DNA of 33,847 nucleotides, taken from Desulfarculaceae bacterium. GTDB lineage: Bacteria; Desulfobacterota; Desulfarculia; Desulfarculales; Desulfarculaceae. The translations under genes were made by a program, and so were the position numbers. The stretch lies in assembly GCA_028277825.1 (NCBI GenBank), contig JANQFN010000184.1, positions 1 to 33,847 on the forward strand, in the 5' to 3' direction. The first letter of the stretch is position 1; the number at the start of each line of letters is the position of its first letter. Below the pieces are notes generated by a model. That model was not told the DNA's origin, did not search any database, and worked only from the letters and a program-made list of their open reading frames with translations. This document shows positions 1-9,387 of the stretch, piece after piece.

Positions 1-117
1 GCTGTGTCCTGGAACTTCCTGCCCGACACCGCCATCAGCCTGGAGTACCTGCGCGGCAGCTACGAAAACGACGACGAGCGCGACCTGATTACCACCCAAT
101 TGGCGGTGGCATTCTAA
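1..117 (+). CDS. C-terminal fragment of an outer-membrane porin-like protein (LbtU-type siderophore porin is possible)
   Basis: Frame 1 reads AVSWNFLPDTAISLEYLRGSYENDDERDLITTQLAVAF*; alternating beta-strand pattern ending in a terminal Phe typical of outer-membrane barrels; truncated by the window edge. Confidence 0.55.
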   Translation, partial: AVSWNFLPDTAISLEYLRGSYENDDERDLITTQLAVAF

Positions 118-130
118 GAGGCCGCTATTT

Positions 131-170
131 AAAACAGGCCGCGGTCGGCAAGGGCCGCGGCCTGTTTTTA
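131..170 (+). terminator. Rho-independent terminator
   Basis: AACAGGCCGCGG..CCGCGGCCTGTT perfect stem followed by T5, just after the porin stop codon. Confidence 0.85.
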
Positions 171-220
171 CTTGATGAGAGCTTGTACTAAGCCACACTT
201 TCCATCCCGGGTGCGAAATC

Positions 221-1144
221 ATGGCGAGGCGAGAAATGACCCAAGCTGAATGCAGCACTGACTATGCCATCGAAGTGACGCATCTCAAGCACCAGTACGG
301 CAAGCGGGTGATCTACGAAGACTTGAACTTCAAGGTCCCCCACGGCAAGGTGTTTGCGCTGTTGGGCAAAAACGGCGTGGGCAAGACCACCTTGATCAAG
401 ATCCTCATGGGCTTTTTGCGCCCCACTGCCGGCGATTGCCGCGTTTTCGGGGACGCCTCCCATGAACTCACCCCGGAGACCCGAAGCAAGATAGGCCTGC
501 TTTTCGAAGGACACCTGGCCTACGAATTCATGAGCATCGAGGGGGTGGAGCGCTTTTTCGCTCCCTTCTATGCCAATTGGAAACAAGAGTTGTACTATGA
601 CCTCACCGGCAAACTGGGCCTGCCCAAAAACCACAAGATAGGCAACATGTCCGAGGGACAGCGATCCCAGGTGGTGCTGGGGCTGCTCATGGCCCAGCAA
701 CCGGAAATGCTGATTCTGGACGACTACACCATGGGGCTGGACGCGGGCTACCGTCGCCTTTTTTTGGATTACCTGGCCGATTACCTCAAGGCTGGGGACA
801 AGACGGTCTTGGTCACCTCCCACATCGTGCAGGACCTGGAAAAAATAGTGGATGAGGTTATTTTCCTGGAGCGCGGTGGATATACCACCCAAATGCCGCT
901 CAGAGATTTCCTGGAGGGATTCAGGCAATACAGCCTGCCCAAGGACGTTTGCCGGGAGGTGCCCTTCAAGGACGAAATGATCAAAAATATAGAAGATGGG
1001 GGAGCAAACTACTTATTATACTCATTTGCCAATTTCCGAACCGTGGCGGCCCACCTGGCCGAGAGGGGGATTACTCCCGAGGGCCTTGAACAGCTGCCCA
1101 TGGGCTTTGAGGACGCATTTATCGGCTTCACCGGAAGGTATTGA
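221..1144 (+). CDS. ABC transporter ATP-binding protein
   Basis: Walker A GKNGVGKTT, signature-like MSEGQRSQ, Walker B MLILDDYTMGLD, H-loop TSHI. Confidence 0.9.
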   Translation: MARREMTQAECSTDYAIEVTHLKHQYGKRVIYEDLNFKVPHGKVFALLGKNGVGKTTLIKILMGFLRPTAGDCRVFGDASHELTPETRSKIGLLFEGHLAYEFMSIEGVERFFAPFYANWKQELYYDLTGKLGLPKNHKIGNMSEGQRSQVVLGLLMAQQPEMLILDDYTMGLDAGYRRLFLDYLADYLKAGDKTVLVTSHIVQDLEKIVDEVIFLERGGYTTQMPLRDFLEGFRQYSLPKDVCREVPFKDEMIKNIEDGGANYLLYSFANFRTVAAHLAERGITPEGLEQLPMGFEDAFIGFTGRY

Positions 1145-1153
1145 GAGATATCC

Positions 1154-1822
1154 ATGTTCGCCTCGATCCTCCATAAGGAATTCATCAAACTGCGTGCCTT
1201 CTGGCTGGCGGCCCTGGCCCTAAACGCCTGCATCATCGTTTACGTGTTGCTGGAGATGCTCAAGCTGTTCCGCATGGATCACGCCGAGGTGGTCTGGTAT
1301 CGCGTAATACACCTGGGGCAGATTTACTACGAGCCCTTCATGTATGTAATGGTCATAACCGGTATTTTCCTGGCCTTTGCCCAGTTTTTCCCCGAGATGA
1401 AAAACCATCGCTTCCGCATCTCCCTACACCTGCCCCTGGCGCCTCATAATATAGTGCTGGGCCACATCCTGGTGGGTCTGGTGGCGGTGGTGTTGATCCT
1501 GGCGGTGGATGTCATGGCCCTGTACATAATGACGGGTTTATATTTCCCGTCGGAGATTGTGCATCGCAGCGTGTTCACCGTGCTGCCTTGGGCCCTGGCC
1601 GGACTCAGCGCCTACATCGGCTCCACGCTGGTGTTGCTGGAGCCCACCTGGCGTTTGCGCATCTTCAATTTCGTGGTGTCCCTGGGCGTGACCGGACTGT
1701 TCTTGCTGCCCGCAGACCCCGGGGCCTATGCCCACATACTCATTCCCCTGTTCGCCCTGGTTTTGTTTTTCGCCCCCTCGGTGCTTTTGCCCGCCTACCG
1801 TTTCAGATACCGGAAGTTTTAG
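1154..1822 (+). CDS. ABC transporter permease-like integral membrane protein
   Basis: 222 aa with several hydrophobic helices, immediately downstream of the ATPase. Confidence 0.7.
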   Translation: MFASILHKEFIKLRAFWLAALALNACIIVYVLLEMLKLFRMDHAEVVWYRVIHLGQIYYEPFMYVMVITGIFLAFAQFFPEMKNHRFRISLHLPLAPHNIVLGHILVGLVAVVLILAVDVMALYIMTGLYFPSEIVHRSVFTVLPWALAGLSAYIGSTLVLLEPTWRLRIFNFVVSLGVTGLFLLPADPGAYAHILIPLFALVLFFAPSVLLPAYRFRYRKF

Positions 1823-1825
1823 ACC

Positions 1826-3100
1826 ATGATGCTCCTCGCGCGATATGCACTGATCATACCGGCTATCATTGTCATGGCCTTCTATGCGCCAATGCTTTTC
1901 GATGTCGCCTTTGGCGAACGGGTGCAAAAAACCCACATCTTCTACAGCCCGGTGCTCAAGAAGTTCATTTGGCTGGACAAGTTGATCTCCCCGGAGGAAG
2001 AGGGTCTGGAAGACGTGCACCATGCCCAGTTCGTGCAGATGGACCAGGACGGCAAGCGCTACACGCGCCAGGAATTCGAAAAACTGCTGCCCTTCATCTA
2101 TTACCGCAACATGGAGATCTGGGGGCTGTTGCCCCTGGAGTTGGAAGGCAAGACCTTTGACAAAAACACCATAAAGGCCAACCGTCAAGTCATCGAGTTC
2201 AAGCCCCGCCAGATTGATGACCGAGCCCTGAAAGACGAGGTGTATCCCCTGATAGAATCGGTGCCCGGCTCGGCCCGCCTGATTTTTCCCGAAGACCGTT
2301 TTCGCCTGGGCCGGGAATTTGAATTCATAAACGCCGATTACAACCGGCGTGATGAAAAGGTGACCCAGGTTTTCAACGACGCGCTGAAAGAGGCCGGCTT
2401 CCAATTTCCGGGGCGCTTGGCCGCGGGCAAGTCCACCATACTCAAGCCTTTTGACGAGGGGGTTTTTTTGGTGGACGCGGACGGCAATGTCTTCCACGTG
2501 AAAAGGGTCAACGGCAAACCCCGTGTAATCAAGACCCCCATCGACCCAGCGCTGAACGTGCGCTCCATCAAAGTGAATGAAAACAGGCGCAAGGAATTTT
2601 ACGGGTTGGCGTTGACGGGGGACAAGCGCCTGCACCTGATTTCATACGACAACTACCGCCTCATCCCACTGCCCCTGGAGTCCTATGACCCGGAAACCAT
2701 GGACTTCAAACTGATCATCAATCCCCTGTACCGCACTGCCACGTATTCCGATGACGAAACTATCCGCGCGGTGGTGATGGACTCCCAGTACCGCCCCCTG
2801 GACAAATACCAGCACACCATGCCCGGGGCGAGCCTCACTATGGCCCAGAGTATCTTCAACTCCCTGACTCCCTTCAGGCTGAACCTGGAGGATCCCACCC
2901 AGGGCTATTTCTCGTTAGAGATAGACTGGCACGGCTGGCGCTCCTGGATATCCATAGCCATCGGGCTGGCGATCTTTGTCTTTTTGGCCTACCGCCGGCG
3001 CTCCAAGGGTCCGGCCCTGGTCATGGACGGCATCCTGGTGGCACTCACCGGGCTCTACGGCCTGGTGGCGGTCAGCATACTGCCGCCTCAAAAGGAGTGA
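1826..3100 (+). CDS. Membrane protein, possibly DUF4857-like, ABC-operon partner
   Basis: 424 aa with N-terminal TM helix, long extracytoplasmic region and C-terminal TM pair; 3-bp gap after the permease. Confidence 0.55.
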   Translation: MMLLARYALIIPAIIVMAFYAPMLFDVAFGERVQKTHIFYSPVLKKFIWLDKLISPEEEGLEDVHHAQFVQMDQDGKRYTRQEFEKLLPFIYYRNMEIWGLLPLELEGKTFDKNTIKANRQVIEFKPRQIDDRALKDEVYPLIESVPGSARLIFPEDRFRLGREFEFINADYNRRDEKVTQVFNDALKEAGFQFPGRLAAGKSTILKPFDEGVFLVDADGNVFHVKRVNGKPRVIKTPIDPALNVRSIKVNENRRKEFYGLALTGDKRLHLISYDNYRLIPLPLESYDPETMDFKLIINPLYRTATYSDDETIRAVVMDSQYRPLDKYQHTMPGASLTMAQSIFNSLTPFRLNLEDPTQGYFSLEIDWHGWRSWISIAIGLAIFVFLAYRRRSKGPALVMDGILVALTGLYGLVAVSILPPQKE

Positions 3101-3105
3101 GAATC

Positions 3106-3131
3106 GCCGCCAGCACGCGTGCGCTGGCGGC
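3106..3131. terminator. Hairpin between convergent genes
   Basis: GCCGCCAGC-acgcgtgc-GCTGGCGGC perfect 9-bp stem; no clear T-tract. Confidence 0.5.
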
Positions 3132-3173
3132 CATGTGCAGCCCGGGAAGGCAAAATGGGCCGGGGCGAGCCGG

Positions 3174-4193
3174 TTACCTTCTGGCGATATCCAGATCCAT
3201 CACCCCCATGGGCGTGTCAATGGACCTGGAGCTTACCTGCCTGAAACCGGCTCTCAACATGGCCTCGGCCAGAAATCCCTGCTTGAAGCTGAAGCCCTGC
3301 TCGGATTTCAGCGAGTCCAGCAAGTGGCCCAGCATGGTGTCGGGCTGGGTGTTTTCGTGGGTCATGCCTTCCTGGAAACTGATGAAATAGCCCCCCTGTT
3401 TAATGGCCCGGTAAATCTTGCCAAAAAGCTCGTCGATGCGGTCCTTGGCAAAATTCAAAGTGGCGCTGGCAAAAATCAGGTCCCAGTGTTCCCCTATATC
3501 GTCCTGGATATAGTCTCCCGGCACGGCCCGGAACCTTTCGCCGAGGCCGAACCGGCGGCTGAATTCCTCGGCCGCCTCCAAGACGGGAGCCCGGTCCATG
3601 ACCGCTCCCCTCATGCTGGGGTGGGCGTCGATGATATATAAGGTGAAGATACCGTGACCGCCGCCCAGATCCAGCATGTGTCTGAAATCCGCGAACCCGG
3701 GTAGGCCGGATACTATGCCCGCCATGGTCTGTCCCATCTCGCCCAAGGCCCATTGGGCCCCGGCCCGGGCCCATTGGGCCCAAAGCTCCGGGCTGGCCGG
3801 GTCTTGGGACGGGTCCGCCGGCGGAGGCCCGTTGCGCACCAGCTCCGGCACTTGGGTCAGCCCGGCGCTGGCCATCCGGTCGATGCCCCGCAGAAGGTCC
3901 CCCACATAGGTGGGGGAGTCTTTGCGTAAAAAGGCTTGGCTCAGGGGGGAGTTGCGGTAATTACCTTCCCGTTTGGCGAGCAGGCCGATGGTAGCCAGGG
4001 CGTCCAGCACGCGGGCGGTGTTGAGCGGGTGCAGCCCCAGCTCGCCGGCCACCTGCCTGGCGGACGCAGGCTGGTCCAGACAATCGAACAGGCCGAGTTC
4101 CAATCCGGCCAGCATTATGCGGGCGCGCAACGCACCTTTGATAATGTCGTACAATTCTTTGTAGCTTTGCTGGGTATGAGGTAACGCGGCCAT
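3174..4193 (-). CDS. SAM-dependent O-methyltransferase with N-terminal winged-helix/dimerisation domain
   Basis: MLDLGGGHGIFTLYI SAM motif; N-terminal wHTH-like region (PASARQVAGELGLHPLNTARVLDALATIGLL); start at MAALPHTQQ preferred because it follows an AGAGG-type RBS. Confidence 0.8.
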   Translation of the reverse strand: MAALPHTQQSYKELYDIIKGALRARIMLAGLELGLFDCLDQPASARQVAGELGLHPLNTARVLDALATIGLLAKREGNYRNSPLSQAFLRKDSPTYVGDLLRGIDRMASAGLTQVPELVRNGPPPADPSQDPASPELWAQWARAGAQWALGEMGQTMAGIVSGLPGFADFRHMLDLGGGHGIFTLYIIDAHPSMRGAVMDRAPVLEAAEEFSRRFGLGERFRAVPGDYIQDDIGEHWDLIFASATLNFAKDRIDELFGKIYRAIKQGGYFISFQEGMTHENTQPDTMLGHLLDSLKSEQGFSFKQGFLAEAMLRAGFRQVSSRSIDTPMGVMDLDIARR

Positions 4194-4419
4194 GATCGCC
4201 TCTTTACCGGTTGGCTTTAAAAAATGCCCGAGTTGCGCCAAAAGTGCTTTTGTCAGTGTGTTTATTAAAACTCTGCTGAAGCCGCGAGGAGACCTCGGAG
4301 GCAGGGACGAAGATTTTTAGGCACAGTGCTTTCCTCCTGTTGCCGGTGGTTCAGCCGGCCCTATGCGCACAACCTGGAGCCATTTTCAAAGGCCCGAGAC
4401 AATGCGATCAGGAACGCTC

Positions 4420-4578
4420 TCAGAGGCTTGTATCATATGCGGCCAGGATGGAACCCATGTCTCCCTTGCGCCACATGGGGCGGCCGCAGTGAACGCAAAA
4501 AACCCGGGCGTCGTCCACACCGCCTACGTAATTAGCCCGGTGCAGGCAGTGATGGCAATAATAGGTGTAGACCGGCAT
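4420..4578 (-). CDS. Small zinc-ribbon protein
   Basis: MPVYTYYCHHCLHRANYVGGVDDARVFCVHCGRPMW, two CxxC knuckles; GGAGGT RBS upstream of the internal ATG. Confidence 0.7.
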   Translation of the reverse strand: MPVYTYYCHHCLHRANYVGGVDDARVFCVHCGRPMWRKGDMGSILAAYDTSL

Positions 4579-4615
4579 GATAGACCTCCATCTTCCGGCG
4601 GACGGAAATGTTTTG

Positions 4616-5884
4616 CTAAGCTTGATTTTGGAACACTCCACCTTGCTTCTCGATTGCCCGCAGCAGGTTTTCCAAGGCCTTCACACCGCTGCCTTGCATG
4701 GGACAAAACGGTGTCTGACAGCGCTTGCACTGCTTTTTGACAACCTTCATGGCCCCATGGCTGTTAATAGTCGTAATGTAGATTACCAAGTCGCTTTTGG
4801 CGACCACATTACGCAGGGCTTTGACACCGGAACGTGTCTCGCCGGTGTGAAACAGGCATTCACCTCCCATGTCGGCAATGGCCTTGCAATAGTTTGGCTT
4901 CAGACGGTCAAGGCCTCCGATCACCGCAACCTTGCGGCCCCGGAGGGGGCAATCCTTGGTATTGGTGCAAACCTGGCCGGCCATGGCGACTTCTTCCACC
5001 GTGTGGGCGCGTTCCCGCTCCCGGCCATTGGTTTTCTCCGGCTTCCTGGCTGGTTTTAATTCCCCGTCTCTTTCGGACAAGGCCAATCCGCGCCACACAG
5101 ACAGTTCTTGTCGCTGCTTGCGCAATTCTTGTTCAAGTTGGTGGATTTGTTTATTAAGCTTTTTTATTTCCTTCTTGCTTGCGTTGCCGCTTGGCTGCTC
5201 CTGGCTGGGCGGGGATTCCTTGGGGCCATCCTTGCGGCGCAATTGTGCCTTTAACTTCTGATTTTCATCGTTCAAATCTGTGATGCGGGAACTAAGGTCC
5301 CTGTTTTTCGCGGCCAGCCTGGCCTGGCGCTTCTTGGCATCCTCGGGCTGTTGTTGTCCCGCGCGCAGCCCTTGCATGCCCAGCAGCATTACCAAATGGG
5401 CCAGCCTGCGCCCCAGTGCCCGCACTTCAGGGGAGTCATGCTGATAGCAGGCCCATATCAAAGGCGGCAACCAGGTTCTCTTGTCCGCGGCTTCCAGGAT
5501 GCCTTCCACATCCCGTCCAGCCATCTTCATGACGGTATTGTTGAACTTGCGCCCTATTTCCTTATTAACGGCGATCCTCAGTTCCCGGTTGTGGTGACAG
5601 CTTTCGTGCAAATCACCCAATATCTGCTCTTTGCGTCTGGCCTCGACCGGCTGACCGGCGCGTTTCAATAACCTTTTCATCTCTTTTTCGCTTAGAGCCG
5701 AGGCAAGAAGCACCGTCACCGCCAAGCAATCCTGATGCCACTCCAGTGTATCGGAGTGCTGTTGCACCTCTGGTTCCGTAGTCTGTTGCGCCAAACCCAA
5801 TACGGTCATGGAATCCACCTCGATATGTTCATCAATTAAGTGTGCATTATATTGTTTGATGACACGAACTTTTGTAAGTGTCAA
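4616..5884 (-). CDS. DUF2325-like protein with central coiled coil
   Basis: C-terminal KVAVIGGLDRLKPNYCKAIADMGGECLFHTGE...DLVIYITTINSHGAMKVVKKQCKR; heptad-rich middle region. Confidence 0.7.
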   Translation of the reverse strand: MTLTKVRVIKQYNAHLIDEHIEVDSMTVLGLAQQTTEPEVQQHSDTLEWHQDCLAVTVLLASALSEKEMKRLLKRAGQPVEARRKEQILGDLHESCHHNRELRIAVNKEIGRKFNNTVMKMAGRDVEGILEAADKRTWLPPLIWACYQHDSPEVRALGRRLAHLVMLLGMQGLRAGQQQPEDAKKRQARLAAKNRDLSSRITDLNDENQKLKAQLRRKDGPKESPPSQEQPSGNASKKEIKKLNKQIHQLEQELRKQRQELSVWRGLALSERDGELKPARKPEKTNGRERERAHTVEEVAMAGQVCTNTKDCPLRGRKVAVIGGLDRLKPNYCKAIADMGGECLFHTGETRSGVKALRNVVAKSDLVIYITTINSHGAMKVVKKQCKRCQTPFCPMQGSGVKALENLLRAIEKQGGVFQNQA

Positions 5885-6067
5885 GCTTTTTCGGCGGCCA
5901 AGGCCGCAGCCCTGGGCAGGACGGTCTTTGCCAAGTTATTCGAAGATTGCAGCCCTCAACCATAACCAGCTACTGTCCGGACATTGATATGGAGTACCTG
6001 TCCTAGCAGTAATAAATGAGGTTACTTCATATACATATCTAAATATTAAGCAACTTAAACTAAATTA

Positions 6068-6095
6068 TTGACTTCTAATTTTAGCGTGCTATACT
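6068..6095 (+). promoter_or_regulatory. Predicted sigma70-type promoter for feoAB
   Basis: TTGACT - 16 bp - TATACT. Confidence 0.6.
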
Positions 6096-6256
6096 CTGCC
6101 GCAGTTAGCTGGCACAATGTCAGCATTTTAAAAGAGATTTGTTGGTCTGAATTCACCGCGCTCCTGAAATTTTCCATTTTTTCAGGGTGCAGGATTGAGG
6201 CCTTTTTAAACAAATCTGAATTAGATGCCCCTTATTCTGTTGGAAGCGCCTTTATA

Positions 6257-6493
6257 ATGAGCCGGAAAATTACCTTAGAAGACCTTTCGCCCGGAACCAG
6301 CGGCAAGGTTTTGGCCCTCAATGCCACCGGTGACCTGGGCCAGCGTCTCTTGGACCTGGGCTTTTATCCCGGCGTGGAATTTCGCGTAATCCGCAATGCT
6401 CCCCTCAACGATCCTTTCGAACTGGAGATGATGGGCTATCTCATCTCTCTGCGCCACAAAGAGGCCGGATTTGTAGAGGTGCAACCGCTATGA
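6257..6493 (+). CDS. feoA: FeoA ferrous iron transport protein
   Basis: SH3-like FeoA sequence MSRKITLEDLSPGTSGKVLALNATGDLGQRLLDLGFYPGVEFRVIRNAPLNDPFELEMMGYLISLRHKEA; internal ATG of the 6068 ORF chosen by homology pattern. Confidence 0.9.
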   Translation: MSRKITLEDLSPGTSGKVLALNATGDLGQRLLDLGFYPGVEFRVIRNAPLNDPFELEMMGYLISLRHKEAGFVEVQPL

Positions 6494-8970
6494 GCACACG
6501 CGTTTACGCGGCTCTGGCCGGTCAGCCCAACTCGGGCAAGTCCACCATTTTCAACATGCTCACCGGTGCGCGCCAATTCGTGGCCAATTACCCCGGGGTG
6601 ACGGTGGAAAAGAAGGTGGGCTACTTCAGCCAGGATTCGGCTAAAGTCGAATTGGTTGACCTGCCGGGCACCTACAGCCTCACTTCCTATTCAATGGAAG
6701 AGAGGGTGGCCAGAGACTTCGTGCTCAATGACGATCCCACGGTGGTGCTAAATGTGGTGGACGCCTCCAACCTCAGGCGAAACCTTTACCTCACCATGCA
6801 GCTTTTGGAGATGGACATTCCGGTCGTGTTGGATCTGAACATGATCGATGTGGCCAAGAAAAAGGGCTATGAAATAGACAAGGAGGTGCTCGAGGAAGAG
6901 CTCGGGGTCAAGACTGTAACCTCCGACGGCAAACGCGGCGTCGGCCGGGAAGAGCTGCGCCACATTCTCGCCCACGCCGGCGACGGCCAAATAGGGCTGC
7001 CGAGCTTTCGCATGGACTACGGTCCCCTGGAGCCGGCCATCGGCCGCCTGCAAAATTTGCTGGAGTTGGAGCCGGAGCTGAAGTCCCGCTGCCCCACCCG
7101 CTGGCTGGCCATAAAACTGCTGGAGGACGATGAAAGGGCCGTGAGCCTTGCCAAGGAGCACGCCCTGCAGTGGAGTGAGTTGGAAAACAGTTTGGTTGGC
7201 GAACGGCAGGCGTTCGAGGCCGATTTCACCATTCGCCCCGCCCAACACATCGCTTTCCGCCGGCACGAAACCGCAGAGCGCGTCGCCAAGGCGGCGCTCA
7301 AGGCAAAATATCCGGGCAGGCGCAGCCTGACCGACCGCATCGACGGAGTGCTTTGCCACCGAGTGGCCGGGCCGATCATCATGTGCGCCGTGTTTTACTC
7401 GCTGTTCGAACTGGCGGTCAGTCAGGGGGGCCGTCTGGCCGCCATGGTCACGCCCTATCTGAGCCAGGCCCAGTTCTTCTTGGAAGGTTTTCTGCCGGCT
7501 CCGGGCTACATGCACGAACCTTTGATCACATCCCTGGCCTCTTGGTTCATGACCAGCGTCAGCGCCCTGTTGGTCTACATTCCTCAGTTCTTTATCCTCT
7601 TTGCGCTGATCGCCATCCTGGAGGACGTGGGGTATCTGCCGCGCATGGCCTTCATGCTGGACCGCATCTTCAAGCGCTTTGGGCTGCACGGCAACTCCAC
7701 TTTGCCTTTCATCCTGGGGGGCATATACGTGGGCGGCTGCGCGGTGCCCGGGGTGATGGCCTGCCGGGCGGTGCCGGACGAGAGGGCCAGGCTGGCCACA
7801 ATCCTCACCGTGCCCCTGATGAACTGCCTGGCCAAGACCGCCTTCTACATCATGCTGGTGGGCGCCTTCTTTCCCAACAACCAGGCCGGGGCCATGTTCT
7901 TCATCTCCACCATAACCCTGATCATGGCCTTGCCCATCGCCCGCGTGCTCAGCCTAACGGTGCTCAAGACCCACGAGACCGCACCCTTCATCATGGAAAT
8001 GCCCACCTATCACCTGCCCACCGTGCGGGCGGTGTTGACCCGGGCCTTTGAGCGGATTTGGGTATACATCAAAAAGGTGCTCACCATCGTGGCCGCGGTG
8101 GCCGTGGTGATCTGGGCCCTGTTGCAGTTCCCGGGCGTTGATCAAGCCAAGACGGACCATTTTCAACAGCAGGCCCAGGCCGCCTTGGCCAAATTCGAAA
8201 AGGCCATCGCCAAGACTCCTTTGGCCAAGCGCATCAACAGCGAAGACGACCTGATGGCCCTGTTCGCCTTCCGGGCTGATTACCGGGCGGCCAAGGCGGC
8301 CGCGGCCGGGGACCGCGCGGCCAGCAAGGCGGTCAATACCCGCTTCAAGGCCATGGACCCAGTCTTCTTCGAGGCTGTCAAGAACCGCAGGTCCAAGTCC
8401 TACAAGGCCTTCAACAAGCTGCGCAAGACCAGGGCCAGGATCTGGCGCGAACGGCAGGGGGAACGCATCAACAACAGCATTCTGGGCAAGATGGGCATGG
8501 TCCTGGAGCCCATTTCGCAATTCGCCGGCTTCGACTGGCGGGTGAACGTGGCCATGATCAGTTCCTTCGCCGCCCGGGAGAGCGCCACCGCCACCTTCAA
8601 GGTGCTCTACGGCATCGGCAATGACGGCAAATACGCAGGACCGGCCATGGGCGATTCGGCGGGCGGCAAGCCCATAACGCCGCTCAACGCCACCGCCCTC
8701 ATGCTCTTCATGGCCCTGTTTCCGCCCTGCCTGGCCACCATCATCATCGTGCGGGTGGCCACCCAGAGTTACCGCTGGATGCTCTTCGCCTTTGCCTACC
8801 CTAGCATCCTGGGCATGCTGGCGGCCTGTCTGGTCTACACCGGCGGCGGAGCCCTGGGATTGAGCGGATGGGAAGCCATGTGGACCTATTACGGACTGGC
8901 CTTGGCCTTTGCCGTGTTCATGGGTTGGCTTCCCCTTAAACGGTACTCAAGCAATCCAAAAGGAGCCTGA
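6490..8970 (+). CDS. feoB: FeoB ferrous iron transporter
   Basis: N-terminal G domain GQPNSGKST, VDLPGTYSLTSYS, NMID; membrane Gate motifs including GGCAVPGVMACR; overlaps feoA by 4 bp. Confidence 0.95.
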   Translation: MSTRVYAALAGQPNSGKSTIFNMLTGARQFVANYPGVTVEKKVGYFSQDSAKVELVDLPGTYSLTSYSMEERVARDFVLNDDPTVVLNVVDASNLRRNLYLTMQLLEMDIPVVLDLNMIDVAKKKGYEIDKEVLEEELGVKTVTSDGKRGVGREELRHILAHAGDGQIGLPSFRMDYGPLEPAIGRLQNLLELEPELKSRCPTRWLAIKLLEDDERAVSLAKEHALQWSELENSLVGERQAFEADFTIRPAQHIAFRRHETAERVAKAALKAKYPGRRSLTDRIDGVLCHRVAGPIIMCAVFYSLFELAVSQGGRLAAMVTPYLSQAQFFLEGFLPAPGYMHEPLITSLASWFMTSVSALLVYIPQFFILFALIAILEDVGYLPRMAFMLDRIFKRFGLHGNSTLPFILGGIYVGGCAVPGVMACRAVPDERARLATILTVPLMNCLAKTAFYIMLVGAFFPNNQAGAMFFISTITLIMALPIARVLSLTVLKTHETAPFIMEMPTYHLPTVRAVLTRAFERIWVYIKKVLTIVAAVAVVIWALLQFPGVDQAKTDHFQQQAQAALAKFEKAIAKTPLAKRINSEDDLMALFAFRADYRAAKAAAAGDRAASKAVNTRFKAMDPVFFEAVKNRRSKSYKAFNKLRKTRARIWRERQGERINNSILGKMGMVLEPISQFAGFDWRVNVAMISSFAARESATATFKVLYGIGNDGKYAGPAMGDSAGGKPITPLNATALMLFMALFPPCLATIIIVRVATQSYRWMLFAFAYPSILGMLAACLVYTGGGALGLSGWEAMWTYYGLALAFAVFMGWLPLKRYSSNPKGA

Positions 8971-8974
8971 TATC

Positions 8975-9292
8975 ATGAAAAAAACAATGACGATAATTGG
9001 TGTGCTGGCCCTGTGCCTGGGCCTGGCGCTACCGGCCTTGGCCCACAGCCCCATCTGCACCTGCTATGACAACGGCGACGGGACCATAACCTGTGAGGGT
9101 GGGTTCAGCGACGGCTCTTCGGCCTCGGGCGTCAACATGTATGTCAAGCAGGGCGGCAAGGTGCTGATCAAGGGCGCCATGAACGCCGACAGCGAATTCA
9201 CCTTCAAAAAGCCCACCGGCAAATACCTGGTGGAGTTCGACGCCGGCGAGGGCCATGCGGTGCTCATAGACGGCAAGGACATCGTGGAATAA
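8975..9292 (+). CDS. Small secreted protein of unknown function in the feo operon
   Basis: Signal peptide MKKTMTIIGVLALCLGLALPALA then HSPICTCYDNGDGTITCEGGFSDGSSASGV; AGGAG RBS. Confidence 0.75.
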   Translation: MKKTMTIIGVLALCLGLALPALAHSPICTCYDNGDGTITCEGGFSDGSSASGVNMYVKQGGKVLIKGAMNADSEFTFKKPTGKYLVEFDAGEGHAVLIDGKDIVE

Positions 9293-9296
9293 CCGT

Positions 9297-9331
9297 GACC
9301 CCCGCTCCCTTTCGGGGAGCGGGTCTTTTTT
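9297..9331 (+). terminator. Rho-independent terminator
   Basis: CCCCGCTCCC-ttt-CGGGGAGCGGG stem followed by T6. Confidence 0.85.
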
Positions 9332-9387
9332 GCAACTAGAGTTAGAGCAATCAAATTAAGGAAGGACTTTTTTACAGGAGGAGAACG

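Noticed and set aside
1538-2635. 365-aa minus-strand ORF
   Set aside because: Antisense to the well-supported permease and membrane protein; His/Gln-rich shadow ORF typical of GC-rich DNA
6748-7689. 313-aa minus-strand ORF inside feoB
   Set aside because: Shadow ORF of feoB with no recognisable motif
7353-8051. 232-aa plus-strand ORF in another frame of feoB
   Set aside because: Arg/Gly/His-rich out-of-frame artefact
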